Assembly (NCBI GenBank): GCA_028285485.1
Contig: JANQPC010000030.1
Location: 50,712 to 114,711, forward strand
DNA: 64,000 nucleotides
Origin: Paracoccaceae bacterium
GTDB taxonomy: Bacteria; Pseudomonadota; Alphaproteobacteria; Rhodobacterales; Rhodobacteraceae
Direction of reading: 5' to 3'
Shown here: in pieces, positions 35,800-45,765 of the stretch
How positions within the stretch are numbered: position 1 is the first letter of the stretch
Layout of the letters: each line of letters starts with the position of its first letter
Notes under the pieces: model-generated
Database searches by the model: none
Seen by the model: only the letters and a program-made list of their open reading frames with translations
What the model was told of the DNA's origin: nothing
Program-made: the position numbers and the translations under genes

Positions 35800-36504
35800 T
35801 TAGAGCGAGCGCGTCAGCCCGCCATCGATGCGGATGTTTTCACCGGCGATATAGGCGGCGTCATCTGAGGCGAGAAACCCGATCAGCGCGGCCACCTCGC
35901 TCACCTTCCCGTACCGCCCCATCGGTACGCGGGTCCGGCGATCATCCTTCTCCGGCAAGCTATCGATGAAGCCCGGCAGCACGTTGTTCATGCGCAGATT
36001 GTCTGCCGCATAGCGATCGGAATACATCTTGGCGAAGCTCGCCACGCCAGAGCGAAAAACACCCGAGGTCGGGAACTGCAGATCGGGCTCAAAGGTCGCA
36101 AAGCTTGAGATGTTGATGATCGCGCCGCCGCCCTGCGCGATCATTGCAGGCGTGACAAGCCGCGTGGGGCGGATCACGTTCATCAGCAGGATGTCCATCG
36201 CCAGGTGCCAGTCTTCATCGCTGAGCTCCAGAAGATCGGCCTTCGGTGCATGGCCCGCCGAGTTAACGAGCACGTCGATGCGGCCCCAGCGGTCCAGCGC
36301 CGCATCAACAAGGCGCTGCAGATCCGCCGTCTCAAGGTTGGAGCCCGTTACGCCGACGCCGCCAAGCTCTTCCGCCAGCGCCTCGCCCTTGCCGGATTTC
36401 GAAAGGATCCCGATCTCGAACCCCTGCTCCGCCAGATGGCGCGCCGCGCCCGCGCCGATCCCGCTGCCCCCCGCCGTAATCAGCGCTACTTTCTTCTCGC
36501 CCAT
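35800..36504 (-). CDS. SDR-family oxidoreductase with altered YxxxK active site
   Basis: A 234-residue short-chain dehydrogenase/reductase. The nucleotide-binding TAGGSGIGAGAARHLAEQG replaces the usual TGxxxGIG with TAGGSGIG, and NSAGHAPKAD is the NNAG equivalent. The serine of IINISSF is in place, but the expected Tyr-x3-Lys reads Ser-Gly-Val-Phe-Arg (PTSGVFRSG). Classic SDR catalysis by Tyr and Lys is therefore not possible as usual. The rest, including NNVLPGFIDSLPEKDDRR and GENIRIDGGLTRSL, is well conserved, so it is unlikely to be decayed. ATG at 36504 begins MGEKKVALIT. It is convergent with the amidohydrolase, 9 bp apart. Confidence 0.8.
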   Translation of the reverse strand: MGEKKVALITAGGSGIGAGAARHLAEQGFEIGILSKSGKGEALAEELGGVGVTGSNLETADLQRLVDAALDRWGRIDVLVNSAGHAPKADLLELSDEDWHLAMDILLMNVIRPTRLVTPAMIAQGGGAIINISSFATFEPDLQFPTSGVFRSGVASFAKMYSDRYAADNLRMNNVLPGFIDSLPEKDDRRTRVPMGRYGKVSEVAALIGFLASDDAAYIAGENIRIDGGLTRSL

Positions 36505-36683
36505 CGCACGTGCTCCCGGTATTTTGTCGGGCGCCACCATGCCCCGGCGGTTCGCGGCCAGCAAGACTGCTGCGCTGCCCCAGCCAAACGCATCCGATCT
36601 GCTCATCTGCTGGTCGAATTGATCGCGCCGCGCGCAACCGCGCCGGCCCCATCGGCGCATTTTTGGAAACCGTGGAAGGGAGT

Positions 36684-36744
36684 TGACGGCGCGGGCAGAC
36701 CCGCGCAACGTCACGAGGATGACTTGCTTGGGCCTGCGCAGGCC
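36684..36744 (+). promoter_or_regulatory. Two hairpins in the leader of the peptide-type ABC operon
   Basis: The 263-bp gap 36505-36767 holds no gene but ends in structured sequence. TGACG plus GCGCGGG (36684-36695) pair with CCCGCGC, a 2-nt bulge and CGTCA (36700-36713), a 12-bp stem with a CAGA loop. It is followed by the perfect palindrome GGCCTGCGCAGGCC (36731-36744). The second lies 23 bp before the GTG start of the binding-protein gene, just ahead of its GGGGGA ribosome site. They may regulate translation or be parts of the promoter/operator; TTGACG at 36683 could also serve as a -35 element. Confidence 0.4.
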
Positions 36745-36767
36745 GGCTTTGATTGGGGGACTTTATT

Positions 36768-38246
36768 GTGCGCAAGACAATCCTGACCTGGTGTTTGGCC
36801 GTGGCGATGGCGATCCTGCCGCTTACGGCATTTGCGGAAGACATCGTGATCGTGATCGGCAGCGAACCGACCACGCTTGATCCGCACGCGGCCGATGACG
36901 GCGGCGAAAAGGCCGTGAACGACAACGTGTTTGAAACGCTTATGGTGCGCGATACCGAGGGCAATCTCGGCCTGGGCCTCGCCGCGGCAGAGCCCACGCA
37001 GGTGGATGCCACCACGTGGGAATTCAAGCTGCAGCCCGGCCTGAGCTTTCATAACGGCGAGCCGCTTGATGCCGCCGCCGTAGCCTTTTCGGTGGAGCGG
37101 ATGATCGACCCTGAGCTGAACTCCGAACAGCTCTCCTACTTTTCCACGATGGCGGGCGCCGAGGTGATCGATGAGGTCACCGTGCATATCAAAACCTCGG
37201 GGCCGGATCCGATCCTGCCCGCACGGATGTACTACTTCATGATCGTGCCGCCCGAGGCGAGCCAGGCGGATAGCTTCGCCGAAGCGCCGGTGGGCAGCGG
37301 GCCCTATAAGTTCGTCAGCTGGGATCGCGGCAACGAGATCGTGCTGGAGGCTAATCCCGATTATCGCGGTGGCGCGCCGGATGTTTCGAAAGTGACCTAC
37401 CGCTTCATCGAGGAACCGGGCACCCGCCTGTCCACGCTTCTCGCAGGTGAGGTTGATCTTGTGACCAACCTGTTGCCGGAATTCATGGGTCAGGTGCCGC
37501 AAGCCGCCTCAATGCGCGGGCTGGAGCATCCCATGGTGCTGCTCAACGCCGATGGCGGGATCACGGCGGATGCCCGCGTGCGCCAGGCACTGAACTACGC
37601 GATCGACAAAGAAGCACTTGCCTCGGCGCTCTTCGAAGGCCAGGCGCAGGTTGAAGCCGGGCAGCTTCTGGGCCCCACCTATTTTGGCTTCAACGAAGAC
37701 ATCTCCGCCTACCCATACGATCCCGGCCGCGCGATGGCGCTGCTGGAAGAGGCAGGGGCCGCGGGCGGTGAGATCACGCTTGTGAGCACCGCGGGCCGCT
37801 GGCTCAAGGATCGCGAACTCACCGAGGTGGTGGCGGGCTTCTGGTCTGCCGTGGGGCTGAATGTCGATGTTCAGATCTACGAGTTCGACGAATATCTGCA
37901 GCGCCTCTTCCGTTCGGAAGACGGCCAGCGCGCGGATGCGATCTTCGTTGTTTCGGGCAATGAGCTTCTGGATGCGGATCGTTCGTTCTCGGCCTATCTC
38001 GCCCCCTCGGGCTTTGGCGCCTCGAACAGCATCGATCAGCTTGAGCAGTGGATCACCACGGCGCGCACCGAGATCGATCTCGACGCCCGGCAGGCGCTTT
38101 ATGAACAAGTGGTCGAATATGCCCACGAGGAGGCGCTGCTGACCTTCCTGCTCAACATCAACAACATCTGGGGCATGAGCGAACGCCTCAGCTGGGAACC
38201 CCGGGTGGACGGCAAGATGTTCGTCAGCACCATGAGCGTTGAGTAG
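36768..38246 (+). CDS. Peptide/nickel-type ABC substrate-binding protein (SBP_bac_5)
   Basis: A 492-residue binding protein of the DppA/OppA family. The signal peptide is VRKTILTWCLAVAMAILPLTAFA, then IVIVIGSEPTTLDPHAADDGGEKAVNDNVFETLM, the standard opening of family 5. GTG at 36768 is preferred because GGGGGA lies 8 nt upstream; a TTG at 36753 is less likely. Ligands in the family include di- and oligopeptides, opines, nickel chelates and glutathione. It heads a four-gene importer operon. Confidence 0.87.
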   Translation: MRKTILTWCLAVAMAILPLTAFAEDIVIVIGSEPTTLDPHAADDGGEKAVNDNVFETLMVRDTEGNLGLGLAAAEPTQVDATTWEFKLQPGLSFHNGEPLDAAAVAFSVERMIDPELNSEQLSYFSTMAGAEVIDEVTVHIKTSGPDPILPARMYYFMIVPPEASQADSFAEAPVGSGPYKFVSWDRGNEIVLEANPDYRGGAPDVSKVTYRFIEEPGTRLSTLLAGEVDLVTNLLPEFMGQVPQAASMRGLEHPMVLLNADGGITADARVRQALNYAIDKEALASALFEGQAQVEAGQLLGPTYFGFNEDISAYPYDPGRAMALLEEAGAAGGEITLVSTAGRWLKDRELTEVVAGFWSAVGLNVDVQIYEFDEYLQRLFRSEDGQRADAIFVVSGNELLDADRSFSAYLAPSGFGASNSIDQLEQWITTARTEIDLDARQALYEQVVEYAHEEALLTFLLNINNIWGMSERLSWEPRVDGKMFVSTMSVE

Positions 38247-38270
38247 GGCGCGCCGCACGGGCAACGGGCG

Positions 38271-39197
38271 ATGAGCTGGTACATCTTCAACCGGCTGTGG
38301 CAGGGCGTGATCGTCGTCCTGTCCGTCGTCGTCGTCGTCTTCGTGCTCACCCGGCTGATCGGCGATCCGGTTCGGGTGATGCTGCCACTGGAAGCCACGC
38401 CCGAACAGCGGGCGCTGTTCGAGGCCCAGCTGGGCCTCGACCGGCCGATACTCGAACAGTTCGTAACCTATGTGCGGGATGTGGCCGTGCTCGATTTCGG
38501 GGAGTCGCTCTGGCAGCGGCGCCCCGTGATCGAGATCATCGCCGAACGGGCGCCCGCAACCGTTCTTCTCTCCGTCGTCGCCATCGCCTTTGCCGTGCTC
38601 ATGGCGGTGCCACTGGGCGTGGTGGCCGCGCTTCGGCCAGAGGGCCTGGTGGATCGGATCGTGGTGGTGATCAGCCTTCTCGGCCTTTCAATTCCGCAGT
38701 TCTGGCTGGGGCTTCTGTTCATCGTGTTTTTCTCGCTGATGCTCGGCTGGCTGCCCACCTCCGGGGCCGGGGGCATCGATCACCTGATCCTGCCGGCGCT
38801 TACACTGGCCCTGCCCGCGATGACGCGCATGGTGATGGTCGTCCGCTCCACCATGATCGATCAGCTGAACGCGCAATACGTGAAGGTGTTGCGCGCCAAG
38901 GGGATGCGGCCCTGGCGGGTGGTGGCCGTGCATGCGCTGCGCAACTCCGCCGTTCCGATCCTGACGATTGCGGGATGGGAGTTCATCCGCATCGTCTCGG
39001 GCTACACCGTTGTGGTGGAAACCGTCTTCGCCTGGCCCGGGCTGGGGCTTACCGCGATCCAGGCGATTGAACGGCAGGATCTGATCCTGTTGCAGGCGAT
39101 TGTGTTTGTGACCTCGATCGCCGTCGTCGTCATCAATATCGGGCTCGATATCCTCTACAAGGCGATCGACCCGCGCATCGAGATCGGCAGTCAATGA
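38271..39197 (+). CDS. Peptide-type ABC permease (DppB/GsiC family)
   Basis: A 308-residue permease with six helices. It starts [34 protein letters not shown] (first helix about 9-30) and carries [32 protein letters not shown], the ATPase-docking loop of DppB proteins. Its stop overlaps the ATG of the next permease (ATGA). Confidence 0.88.
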   Translation: MSWYIFNRLWQGVIVVLSVVVVVFVLTRLIGDPVRVMLPLEATPEQRALFEAQLGLDRPILEQFVTYVRDVAVLDFGESLWQRRPVIEIIAERAPATVLLSVVAIAFAVLMAVPLGVVAALRPEGLVDRIVVVISLLGLSIPQFWLGLLFIVFFSLMLGWLPTSGAGGIDHLILPALTLALPAMTRMVMVVRSTMIDQLNAQYVKVLRAKGMRPWRVVAVHALRNSAVPILTIAGWEFIRIVSGYTVVVETVFAWPGLGLTAIQAIERQDLILLQAIVFVTSIAVVVINIGLDILYKAIDPRIEIGSQ

Positions 39198-40141
39198 GCC
39201 TTGCAGACCCCGATCCACAGGCCGCGGAGGCCGCCAGCCCCTCGCCGGAGCCCGTGGTGGCAGGCGGCTACTGGGCCGATCTGCGCGGCGATACCGTGGG
39301 CATGATCGGGGTGGTAAGCCTTGGCCTTCTGTTTCTGATCGCGATCTTCGCCCCACTCATTGCGCCCTACGATCCCGCCGCCCAGAACATCATCGCGCGG
39401 CTGAAACCGCCGGTTTGGCTGCCGGGCGGAAGCTGGGATCATATCCTCGGAACCGATCATCTGGGGCGCGACGTGCTATCGCGGCTTCTGAACGGATCGC
39501 GGATTTCGCTTTTTGTCGGGTTCGCGACGGTACTCCTGGCGGGATCCTTCGGGGTGATGATGGGTTTGATTTCGGGCTATGCAGGCGGCAAGACCGATCA
39601 GTTCATCACGGCCGTCACCGATACGCAGGTGGCGTTCCCAGGGCTACTCCTCGCCCTGCTCATCCTTGCCGTGATCGGGCCCAGCACGATCACCGTGATC
39701 GTGGTGCTCGCGCTCAACGGCTGGATGGTTTACGCGCGCATTACCCGCAGCGTCGTGCTGGGACTAAGGCAAACCGCCTTCGTCGAGGCCGCCGAAATCC
39801 TCGGCTGCCGCACCCACCGCATCCTGATCCGCCACCTTCTGCCAAACCTCGCCGCACCGCTTCTCACCATCGGCACACTCGAGTTTGCGCGCATCGTTCT
39901 GGCGGAGGCAGCGCTGTCTTTTCTGGGGCTTGGCGTACAGCCGCCCGCCACCTCTTGGGGCCTCGATGTGGCGCAAGGCAAGGATTACATGTTCCGCGCC
40001 TGGTGGCTCGTGACCTTCCCGGGCCTCGCCATCGCCTTCACCGTGCTCGCGATCAACCTCGTCGCTTCCTGGCTGCGGGTCACGACCGATCCGGTAGAAC
40101 GCGAGAAGCGCTTCGCCCGGCGCGCCGAGGCCGGCCGATGA
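39194..40141 (+). CDS. Peptide-type ABC permease (DppC/GsiD family)
   Basis: A 315-residue permease with six helices, an N-terminal DppC region ([23 protein letters not shown] ... [22 protein letters not shown]) and the loop [25 protein letters not shown]. The C-terminal helix is followed by a basic tail. It is coupled by 4-bp overlaps to both neighbours and is the partner of the preceding DppB-type subunit. Confidence 0.88.
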   Translation: MSLADPDPQAAEAASPSPEPVVAGGYWADLRGDTVGMIGVVSLGLLFLIAIFAPLIAPYDPAAQNIIARLKPPVWLPGGSWDHILGTDHLGRDVLSRLLNGSRISLFVGFATVLLAGSFGVMMGLISGYAGGKTDQFITAVTDTQVAFPGLLLALLILAVIGPSTITVIVVLALNGWMVYARITRSVVLGLRQTAFVEAAEILGCRTHRILIRHLLPNLAAPLLTIGTLEFARIVLAEAALSFLGLGVQPPATSWGLDVAQGKDYMFRAWWLVTFPGLAIAFTVLAINLVASWLRVTTDPVEREKRFARRAEAGR

Positions 40142-41982
40142 CAGAGCCGCTTTTGCGCGTTGACGCGCTGGAGGTTGAGTTTCTCACCCGAAGCGGGCGC
40201 GTGCACGCCGTGCGCGGCATCTCCTTCGATATGGCGCCAGGGCAGGCGCTGGGGCTTGTGGGCGAATCCGGATGCGGGAAATCGGTGACCTCGCAGGCCA
40301 TCATGGGGCTCGTGCAGCTTCCCGGCCGCATCACCGCGGGCGATGTGCGCTGGAAGGGCAAAAGCCTAATCGGGCCCGAAGCCGATGCCTATCGCCAGGA
40401 CGTATGCGGGCGCGATATCGCCATGGTCTTTCAGGATCCGATGACAAGCCTCGATCCGCTTTTCACCGTGGGCGATCAGATCGGCGAGGTGCTTGTGCGC
40501 CATCTGGGCCTTAGCCCCGCCGCCGCCCGCATCCGCGCGATTGAGCTTCTCGACCGGGTGCATATCCGCGAGCCCGAAAAACGTGTGGATCAGTATCCGC
40601 ATGAGTTCTCCGGCGGTATGCGCCAGCGCGTTCTGATCGCCATGGCGCTTGCCAGCGAGCCCGATCTGCTGATTGCGGACGAACCCACCACTGCGCTCGA
40701 TGTTACCGTGCAGGCCGGAATTCTCGATCTTCTGGCAGAGTTGCAGCGGGATCTTTCGCTGGCCGTTCTGATGATCACCCATGATCTCGGCGTCGTCGCC
40801 CGCCTCTGCCAGGACGTGGCGGTGATGTATGCGGGCGAGATCGTGGAGGATGGGCCGGCGGAGCGGATGCTGCACCGCCCCGCACACCCCTATACAGCCG
40901 GGCTCGTTTCAGCCACGCCAACACTCGCGCTTACCCGCCACAGGCTGCGCACGATTGACGGCCAGCCGCCCGATCTTCGCCGCCCACGCGGGCCGTGCAG
41001 CTTCCGCCCGCGATGCGCAAATGCAGTGGCGGCCTGCGCAGAAGCGCCCGCGCTTGAGGCCCGGTCGGAGGGTGCGGGGCGGCTCGCCTGCTACAACCCG
41101 ATTGCGCAGAAGGCGAACGGGGCGATCCCCGCAGCAGACGCCGCGCCGCGCCTTGGGCGGGAAGAGGCGCCGCTTGTCGAAGTTCGCAACCTCTCCGTGC
41201 ACTACCCCATCGGGCGCCGGGGGCTTTTTGCCAAACGCGAGATCCTGAAAGCCGTCGATGGCGTAAGCTTCGATATCTGGCCAGGCGAAACGCTTGGCCT
41301 CGTGGGCGAAAGCGGATCGGGGAAAACCACGACGGGCCGTGCGATCCTGCGCGCCGTGCCGCCAACCGCCGGTTCGATCAAGTTCGATGGCCAGGAAATC
41401 ACAAGCCTTGGGCGCGAGCCGCTGCGCCGCCTGCGGCGGGACATGCAGATTATCTTTCAGGATCCCTATTCAAGCCTCAACCCGCGGATGACAGTGCAGG
41501 ATATCGTTGCCGAGCCGCTCATCGTGCATGGCATCGAAACCAATCCCGACAGGCTGCGCGAACGGGTCGCCCGGCTTTTGGAGCTTGTGGGGTTGCCCGC
41601 CGACGCCGCCGAACGCCACCCGCATGCCTTCTCCGGCGGGCAGCGCCAGCGTGTGGGCATCGCGCGCGCCCTGACGCTAGAACCCCGCTTCATCATTGCC
41701 GATGAGCCGGTCTCGGCGCTTGATGTTTCGATCCGCGCGCAGGTGGTGAACCTGATGCAGGATCTTCAGGCGCAGCTTGGGCTGACCTACCTCTTCATCG
41801 CCCACGATCTGGCCGTTGTCCGCCACATCGCCGATCGCGTGGCGATCATGAAGGCGGGCCAGATCATCGAGATTGGGCCGGTCGATGAGGTCTATGCCAA
41901 CCCGATGGAGGATTACACGCGCGCCCTCCTCGATGCTGTGCCCGAAATCGGCGATCCGCCGGCCCGCGCGGCGGGCGGCTAG
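40138..41982 (+). CDS. Fused peptide-type ABC ATPase (DppD-DppF in one chain)
   Basis: A 614-residue protein with two complete ATPase domains. The first has Walker A GESGCGKS and signature [14 protein letters not shown], and ends in the oligopeptide/dipeptide C-terminal extension with clustered cysteines ([14 protein letters not shown]). The second, from about residue 340, has GESGSGKTT and [14 protein letters not shown]. In many operons these are separate genes; the fusion is common in Alphaproteobacteria (GsiA-like). The start at 40138 is set by the ATGA overlap with the permease. It completes the importer. Confidence 0.92.
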   Translation: MTEPLLRVDALEVEFLTRSGRVHAVRGISFDMAPGQALGLVGESGCGKSVTSQAIMGLVQLPGRITAGDVRWKGKSLIGPEADAYRQDVCGRDIAMVFQDPMTSLDPLFTVGDQIGEVLVRHLGLSPAAARIRAIELLDRVHIREPEKRVDQYPHEFSGGMRQRVLIAMALASEPDLLIADEPTTALDVTVQAGILDLLAELQRDLSLAVLMITHDLGVVARLCQDVAVMYAGEIVEDGPAERMLHRPAHPYTAGLVSATPTLALTRHRLRTIDGQPPDLRRPRGPCSFRPRCANAVAACAEAPALEARSEGAGRLACYNPIAQKANGAIPAADAAPRLGREEAPLVEVRNLSVHYPIGRRGLFAKREILKAVDGVSFDIWPGETLGLVGESGSGKTTTGRAILRAVPPTAGSIKFDGQEITSLGREPLRRLRRDMQIIFQDPYSSLNPRMTVQDIVAEPLIVHGIETNPDRLRERVARLLELVGLPADAAERHPHAFSGGQRQRVGIARALTLEPRFIIADEPVSALDVSIRAQVVNLMQDLQAQLGLTYLFIAHDLAVVRHIADRVAIMKAGQIIEIGPVDEVYANPMEDYTRALLDAVPEIGDPPARAAGG

Positions 41983-41988
41983 AGCCCG

Positions 41989-42747
41989 GTGGAAGCGCTG
42001 GGCGATGGCGGCGTGTTCTCGATGGCCTTTGCCGCGGGCTTTGCCGTTGTTGTGTTTGCCGCGATTGTGCAATCGGCCTCAGGCATCGGCTTTGGCTTGA
42101 TCGCAGCGCCGCTTCTGGCGCTGATCGATCCGAAATTCGTACCCGGAACCGTGATCTTTTTGGGGATCACGGTGAGCCTTCTCTCCACCCTCCGCGACAT
42201 CCGCGATGTGAACGGGGCCTATGTGGCGGCAGGCATCGCCGGGCGGATCCCCGCTGCGATATTCGCGGCCTCGCTGCTGGCGGGCCTGTCGGAGATCGTG
42301 TTCCAGATCCTCTTCGCCACGATCATCCTGCTTGCTGTGCCACTATCGCTCTTTGGCCCCGCGCTGCGCCCCAGCGTTCCGGGCGTGGCAATGGCGGGCG
42401 TGCTATCGGGGTTTATGGGCACGCTTACCTCGGTGGGCGCGCCACCCTTCGCGATCGCACTGCAAAACGCCCCGGCCCATCAGATGCGCGCCACGTTAAA
42501 CGCGGTGCTGCTGCTCGGTGCCTGCGTTTCAGTTGCCGCGCTCGCCGCTTTCGGCAGTTTCGGCTGGGCCGATATCCTGCGCGGCCTCGCCCTGCTCCCG
42601 GGCGTGCTTCTGGGCTTCTTCGCGGCGCGGTTCGTGATCCGCGCGCCCGGCACGGCGGGCTGGCTGCGCTATGCCGTGCTGGGCCTCTGCCTTTTGGCAA
42701 GCGTGGTGCTGATCGCGCGGGCCGCTGTGGCATTGGGGTGGATCTAG
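41989..42747 (+). CDS. TauE/SafE-family anion permease
   Basis: A 252-residue membrane protein with about seven to eight hydrophobic helices and the family motifs AIVQSASGIGFGLIAAPLLALIDPKFVPG and GFMGTLTSVGAPPFAIALQ. Members export or import sulfite, sulfonates and other organic anions. It starts (GTG) 7 bp after the peptide ABC ATPase and may belong to that operon. Two genes further on is a PLP enzyme of the cysteine-desulfurase fold, so a sulfur anion is possible but unproven. Confidence 0.8.
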   Translation: MEALGDGGVFSMAFAAGFAVVVFAAIVQSASGIGFGLIAAPLLALIDPKFVPGTVIFLGITVSLLSTLRDIRDVNGAYVAAGIAGRIPAAIFAASLLAGLSEIVFQILFATIILLAVPLSLFGPALRPSVPGVAMAGVLSGFMGTLTSVGAPPFAIALQNAPAHQMRATLNAVLLLGACVSVAALAAFGSFGWADILRGLALLPGVLLGFFAARFVIRAPGTAGWLRYAVLGLCLLASVVLIARAAVALGWI

Positions 42748-42777
42748 GCTGCGCCGCGCCCCGGGCCGCTGGCGCCC

Positions 42778-43254
42778 CTAGCGATTCCCGATCGGCAACG
42801 GCAGCGGCAGGCTGCTGAAAAGTTCCTCCATCGCGAACAGGCCTGTCACCCGATCAAGCCCCGAAACGCGCTGGGTGAGTTCCTGATACACCCGGTCATA
42901 GCCCGACATCGAAGTTGTCACGACCTTGATCAGATAATCCCATTCGCCACCAATCCGGTAGGCATCGACGATCCCGTCAATCCGGCTGATCTCTTCGCGA
43001 AAACTACGAGACCATGCCGCGTTGTGGTTGTTCGTCTGGATCAGCACGAAGACCGTCAGATCAAGCCCGAGCCGCGCGGTATCGAGCCGCGCGCCATAGC
43101 CCGTGATGACCCCATCCTGGGTCAGCCGCCGGATTCGCCGCCAGCAGGCATTTTGCGAAAGCCCCACGCGTTCGGCCACCTCGCGCTGCGGAAGATTGCC
43201 ATCCTCCTGGAGTACGGCAAGAATTTTGCGGTCAATAGCATCTAAATCGATCAT
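42778..43254 (-). CDS. Lrp/AsnC-family transcriptional regulator
   Basis: A 158-residue regulator: an N-terminal winged helix-turn-helix (AIDRKILAVLQEDGNLPQREVAERVGLSQNACWRRIRRLTQDGVITGY, residues 5-52) and a C-terminal RAM ligand domain (HNAAWSRSFREEISRIDGIVDAYRIGGEWDYLIKVV). The ATG at 43254 gives the standard length; upstream codons in the frame are shadow. It is divergent from the aminotransferase gene 95 bp away and probably responds to an amino acid and controls that gene. Confidence 0.9.
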   Translation of the reverse strand: MIDLDAIDRKILAVLQEDGNLPQREVAERVGLSQNACWRRIRRLTQDGVITGYGARLDTARLGLDLTVFVLIQTNNHNAAWSRSFREEISRIDGIVDAYRIGGEWDYLIKVVTTSMSGYDRVYQELTQRVSGLDRVTGLFAMEELFSSLPLPLPIGNR

Positions 43255-43349
43255 ATGATCGAAAGTATGCGACTCTACGATGTAAACAAGTGATGATTTC
43301 GCGGCATCCGGCAAATATGCTCTCCAAACCCCATCACAGAAGGCTCGCC

Positions 43350-44807
43350 ATGCCCGCCACCCAGTTTGATACTTTCGCCGAAAGCCTGGCCGGCGGTGAC
43401 GTGATCGCCCGGCTGAAGGCGGGGCTAATCGGGAGCGATGCGGTGGTGGACGGGCCCTTTGGCCCGAAGCGGATGATCTATGCCGATTACGTGGCCTCGG
43501 GCCGGGCCCTGCGCCAGATCGAACAATTTGTAATCGAGGCGTTCCTGCCCCATTACGCCAACAGCCACACCGAAGCCTCAAGCAACGGGGCGACCATGAC
43601 GAGGCTTCGCCGCAAGGCGCGGGCTATCATCGCCGAGGCCTGCGGCGCCACGAACGAGCACGCCGTTATCTTCGCCGGAAACGGCGCCACCCAGGGGCTG
43701 AACCGTCTCGTGCATCTCTTCGGGCTGCCGAACATGGTGCGCCGCGGCGAACGCCCGCTGGTGATCCTCGGACCCTATGAACACCACTCAAACATCCTGC
43801 CCTGGCGCGAGTCCGGCGCCGAGGTGATTGCCCTGCCGGAAGCAGCAGATGGCGGGCCGGATCTGGCAGCGCTCGACCGGGTGCTTGCCCGCGCCGCAGG
43901 GCGCCCCGTAATCGGCGCGTTTTCGGCGGCCTCGAACATCACAGGTATTCTCAGCGATGTCGCCGGGATCACAGCGCGGCTGAACGCCGCCGGCGCGCGG
44001 GTGGTGTGGGATTACGCGGGGGGCGGGCCCTACCTGCCCATCGCCATGCGCCCGAACCCCGATGCGAAGATCGACGCCGTTGTGATCTCGCCCCACAAAT
44101 TCGTCGGCGGGCCACAGGCGTCTGGCATTCTGATCGTGCGCAAGGATGCGGTGGCCGCCACGCAGCCCACGCTGACCGGCGGCGGCACCGTGCGCTTCGT
44201 CTCCCCGGACGCGCATGATTATGCGAGCGCGCTTGAGGCGCGCGAAGAGGCGGGCACACCCAACGTAATCGGCGATCTACGCGCGGCGCTCTGCTTCCAG
44301 GTAAAGGCGGCGGTCGGCGCGGCACATATCGAGGCGCGGAACCGGCGCAACACCGCGCGCGCACTCACCCGATGGCGCGAATGCGCCAACCTTGAGCTTT
44401 TGGGCAACCTTGCCTGCCCGCGCCTGCCGATCTTTTCTTTCCGGGTGCGCGATGGGCGTGGCGGGTACGTGCACCAGCAGCTCGTGACGCGCCTGCTTTC
44501 GGATCGCTACGGCATTCAGGCCCGGGGCGGCTGCGCCTGTGCCGGGCCATATGTTCACACGCTGCTCGGCATTGATGCGGAGGCGTCGGCAAAAATGCGG
44601 GCCGCAATTCTTGCCGGGAAAGAGATCGAGAAGCCGGGCTTTGTTCGGCTCAACTTCGGGTATCTGGCAAGCGACGGCGAGGTCGATTCGATCATCGGGG
44701 CGGTTCAGGAGCTTTCTATCCACGCCGCCACCTGGGCCAAGGATTACGCCCCCGATCCAGCAACCGCGATCTTCGCGCCGATTACACCAGAACGGCTTTC
44801 GGCCTGA
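43350..44807 (+). CDS. Class V aminotransferase-fold PLP enzyme
   Basis: A 485-residue PLP enzyme of the cysteine desulfurase/isopenicillin epimerase fold. It has a GNGATQGLNRLVHLFGLP cofactor loop, DYAGGGPYLP and the Schiff-base lysine in VISPHKFVGGPQASGILIV. The segment YGIQARGGCACAGPYVH carries the cysteine-containing loop typical of sulfur-mobilising members. It is longer than SufS (about 410) and has an N-terminal segment not found there, so it is probably a catabolic C-S or C-N lyase rather than a Suf component. AGAAGG precedes the ATG. Divergent Lrp gene; a LysR gene follows 55 bp downstream. Confidence 0.8.
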   Translation: MPATQFDTFAESLAGGDVIARLKAGLIGSDAVVDGPFGPKRMIYADYVASGRALRQIEQFVIEAFLPHYANSHTEASSNGATMTRLRRKARAIIAEACGATNEHAVIFAGNGATQGLNRLVHLFGLPNMVRRGERPLVILGPYEHHSNILPWRESGAEVIALPEAADGGPDLAALDRVLARAAGRPVIGAFSAASNITGILSDVAGITARLNAAGARVVWDYAGGGPYLPIAMRPNPDAKIDAVVISPHKFVGGPQASGILIVRKDAVAATQPTLTGGGTVRFVSPDAHDYASALEAREEAGTPNVIGDLRAALCFQVKAAVGAAHIEARNRRNTARALTRWRECANLELLGNLACPRLPIFSFRVRDGRGGYVHQQLVTRLLSDRYGIQARGGCACAGPYVHTLLGIDAEASAKMRAAILAGKEIEKPGFVRLNFGYLASDGEVDSIIGAVQELSIHAATWAKDYAPDPATAIFAPITPERLSA

Positions 44808-44862
44808 GCGCACCTGTCCTCTCCCCCCGAATGCCCCTAGGCTGCACAGGAGGAGGCGGGGA

Positions 44863-45765
44863 ATGCTGAGGGGACGGCAAATCGAGGCCTTTCGTGCGGT
44901 GATGCGCCATGGCGGCATCTCGCGCGGCGCTGAGGTTATGGGCGTGACCCAACCGGCGGTCAGCCGGTTGATTGACGGTCTTGCGCGCGAAGTGGGCTTC
45001 ACGCTCTTTGAACGCGAAGGGCGCGGGGTGGTACCAACGCCGGAAGCACATCTTCTGATGCGCGAGGTGGATGTTCACTTCATGGGGCTCGATCGCGTGG
45101 CCGCCGCCGCAGAGGCAATCCGCGAAACCCGGCGCGGGCAGCTTCGGATCGGCGTGATGCCGGCGCTCGCAATGTCTGTCACCCCGCAGATGATCGAGCG
45201 GATCGTGGAGGTGTTTCCCGATATCCAGATTACGCTGGATGTTCACAGCGCCCCTCAGCTGAACGATCTCGTCGGCTCAGGCCAGTTCGATCTTGGCTTT
45301 GCCCATCTCGACAAGCCGCGCGCCGATCTTGAAGTCGTGGCCGCCTGGGAGGTGGATTGCGTCTGCGTGCTTCGGCCAGACCACCCGTTATCGGCGCAGG
45401 CGGATATTGCGCTCACCGATCTGGCGGATACACCGCTTGTGCTGCTGTCGTTCGGCACAAGCACGGCGCAGAAGCTTGAAAGCAGTTTCGGGGCCGCCGG
45501 AATCGTGCCGAAGGTGGCGATCCAGGCGCAGCCGTCCTACGCCGCTTATTTTCTGGCCGCCCACGGCCTCGGCGTTGGCATCGTTGATCGCCTGACGGCC
45601 AGTACCCTGGCGCGGGATGATGTGGTGGTACGCCCGCTGAAGCCGCGGCTGGGCTACGCCTTCAAACTGATCCGCCCCACCGGGATTCGCCCCTCGCTGC
45701 TGGCGGCGGGCGCCGCCGATATCGCGTCGCGCGCGATCACCGAATTCCTCGCCGAAAACTCATAG
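44863..45765 (+). CDS. LysR-family transcriptional regulator
   Basis: A 300-residue LysR protein with the N-terminal helix-turn-helix (MLRGRQIEAFRAVMRHGGISRGAEVMGVTQPAVSRLIDGLAREVGFTLFER) and a full co-inducer domain (GQLRIGVMPALAMSVTPQMIERIVEVFPDI). AGGAGG lies 8 nt before the ATG. It is followed, on the same strand and after 100 bp, by the TRAP transporter operon, which it probably activates. The spacer contains TTGACA at 45798, a candidate -35 box, with a poor -10. Confidence 0.9.
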   Translation: MLRGRQIEAFRAVMRHGGISRGAEVMGVTQPAVSRLIDGLAREVGFTLFEREGRGVVPTPEAHLLMREVDVHFMGLDRVAAAAEAIRETRRGQLRIGVMPALAMSVTPQMIERIVEVFPDIQITLDVHSAPQLNDLVGSGQFDLGFAHLDKPRADLEVVAAWEVDCVCVLRPDHPLSAQADIALTDLADTPLVLLSFGTSTAQKLESSFGAAGIVPKVAIQAQPSYAAYFLAAHGLGVGIVDRLTASTLARDDVVVRPLKPRLGYAFKLIRPTGIRPSLLAAGAADIASRAITEFLAENS

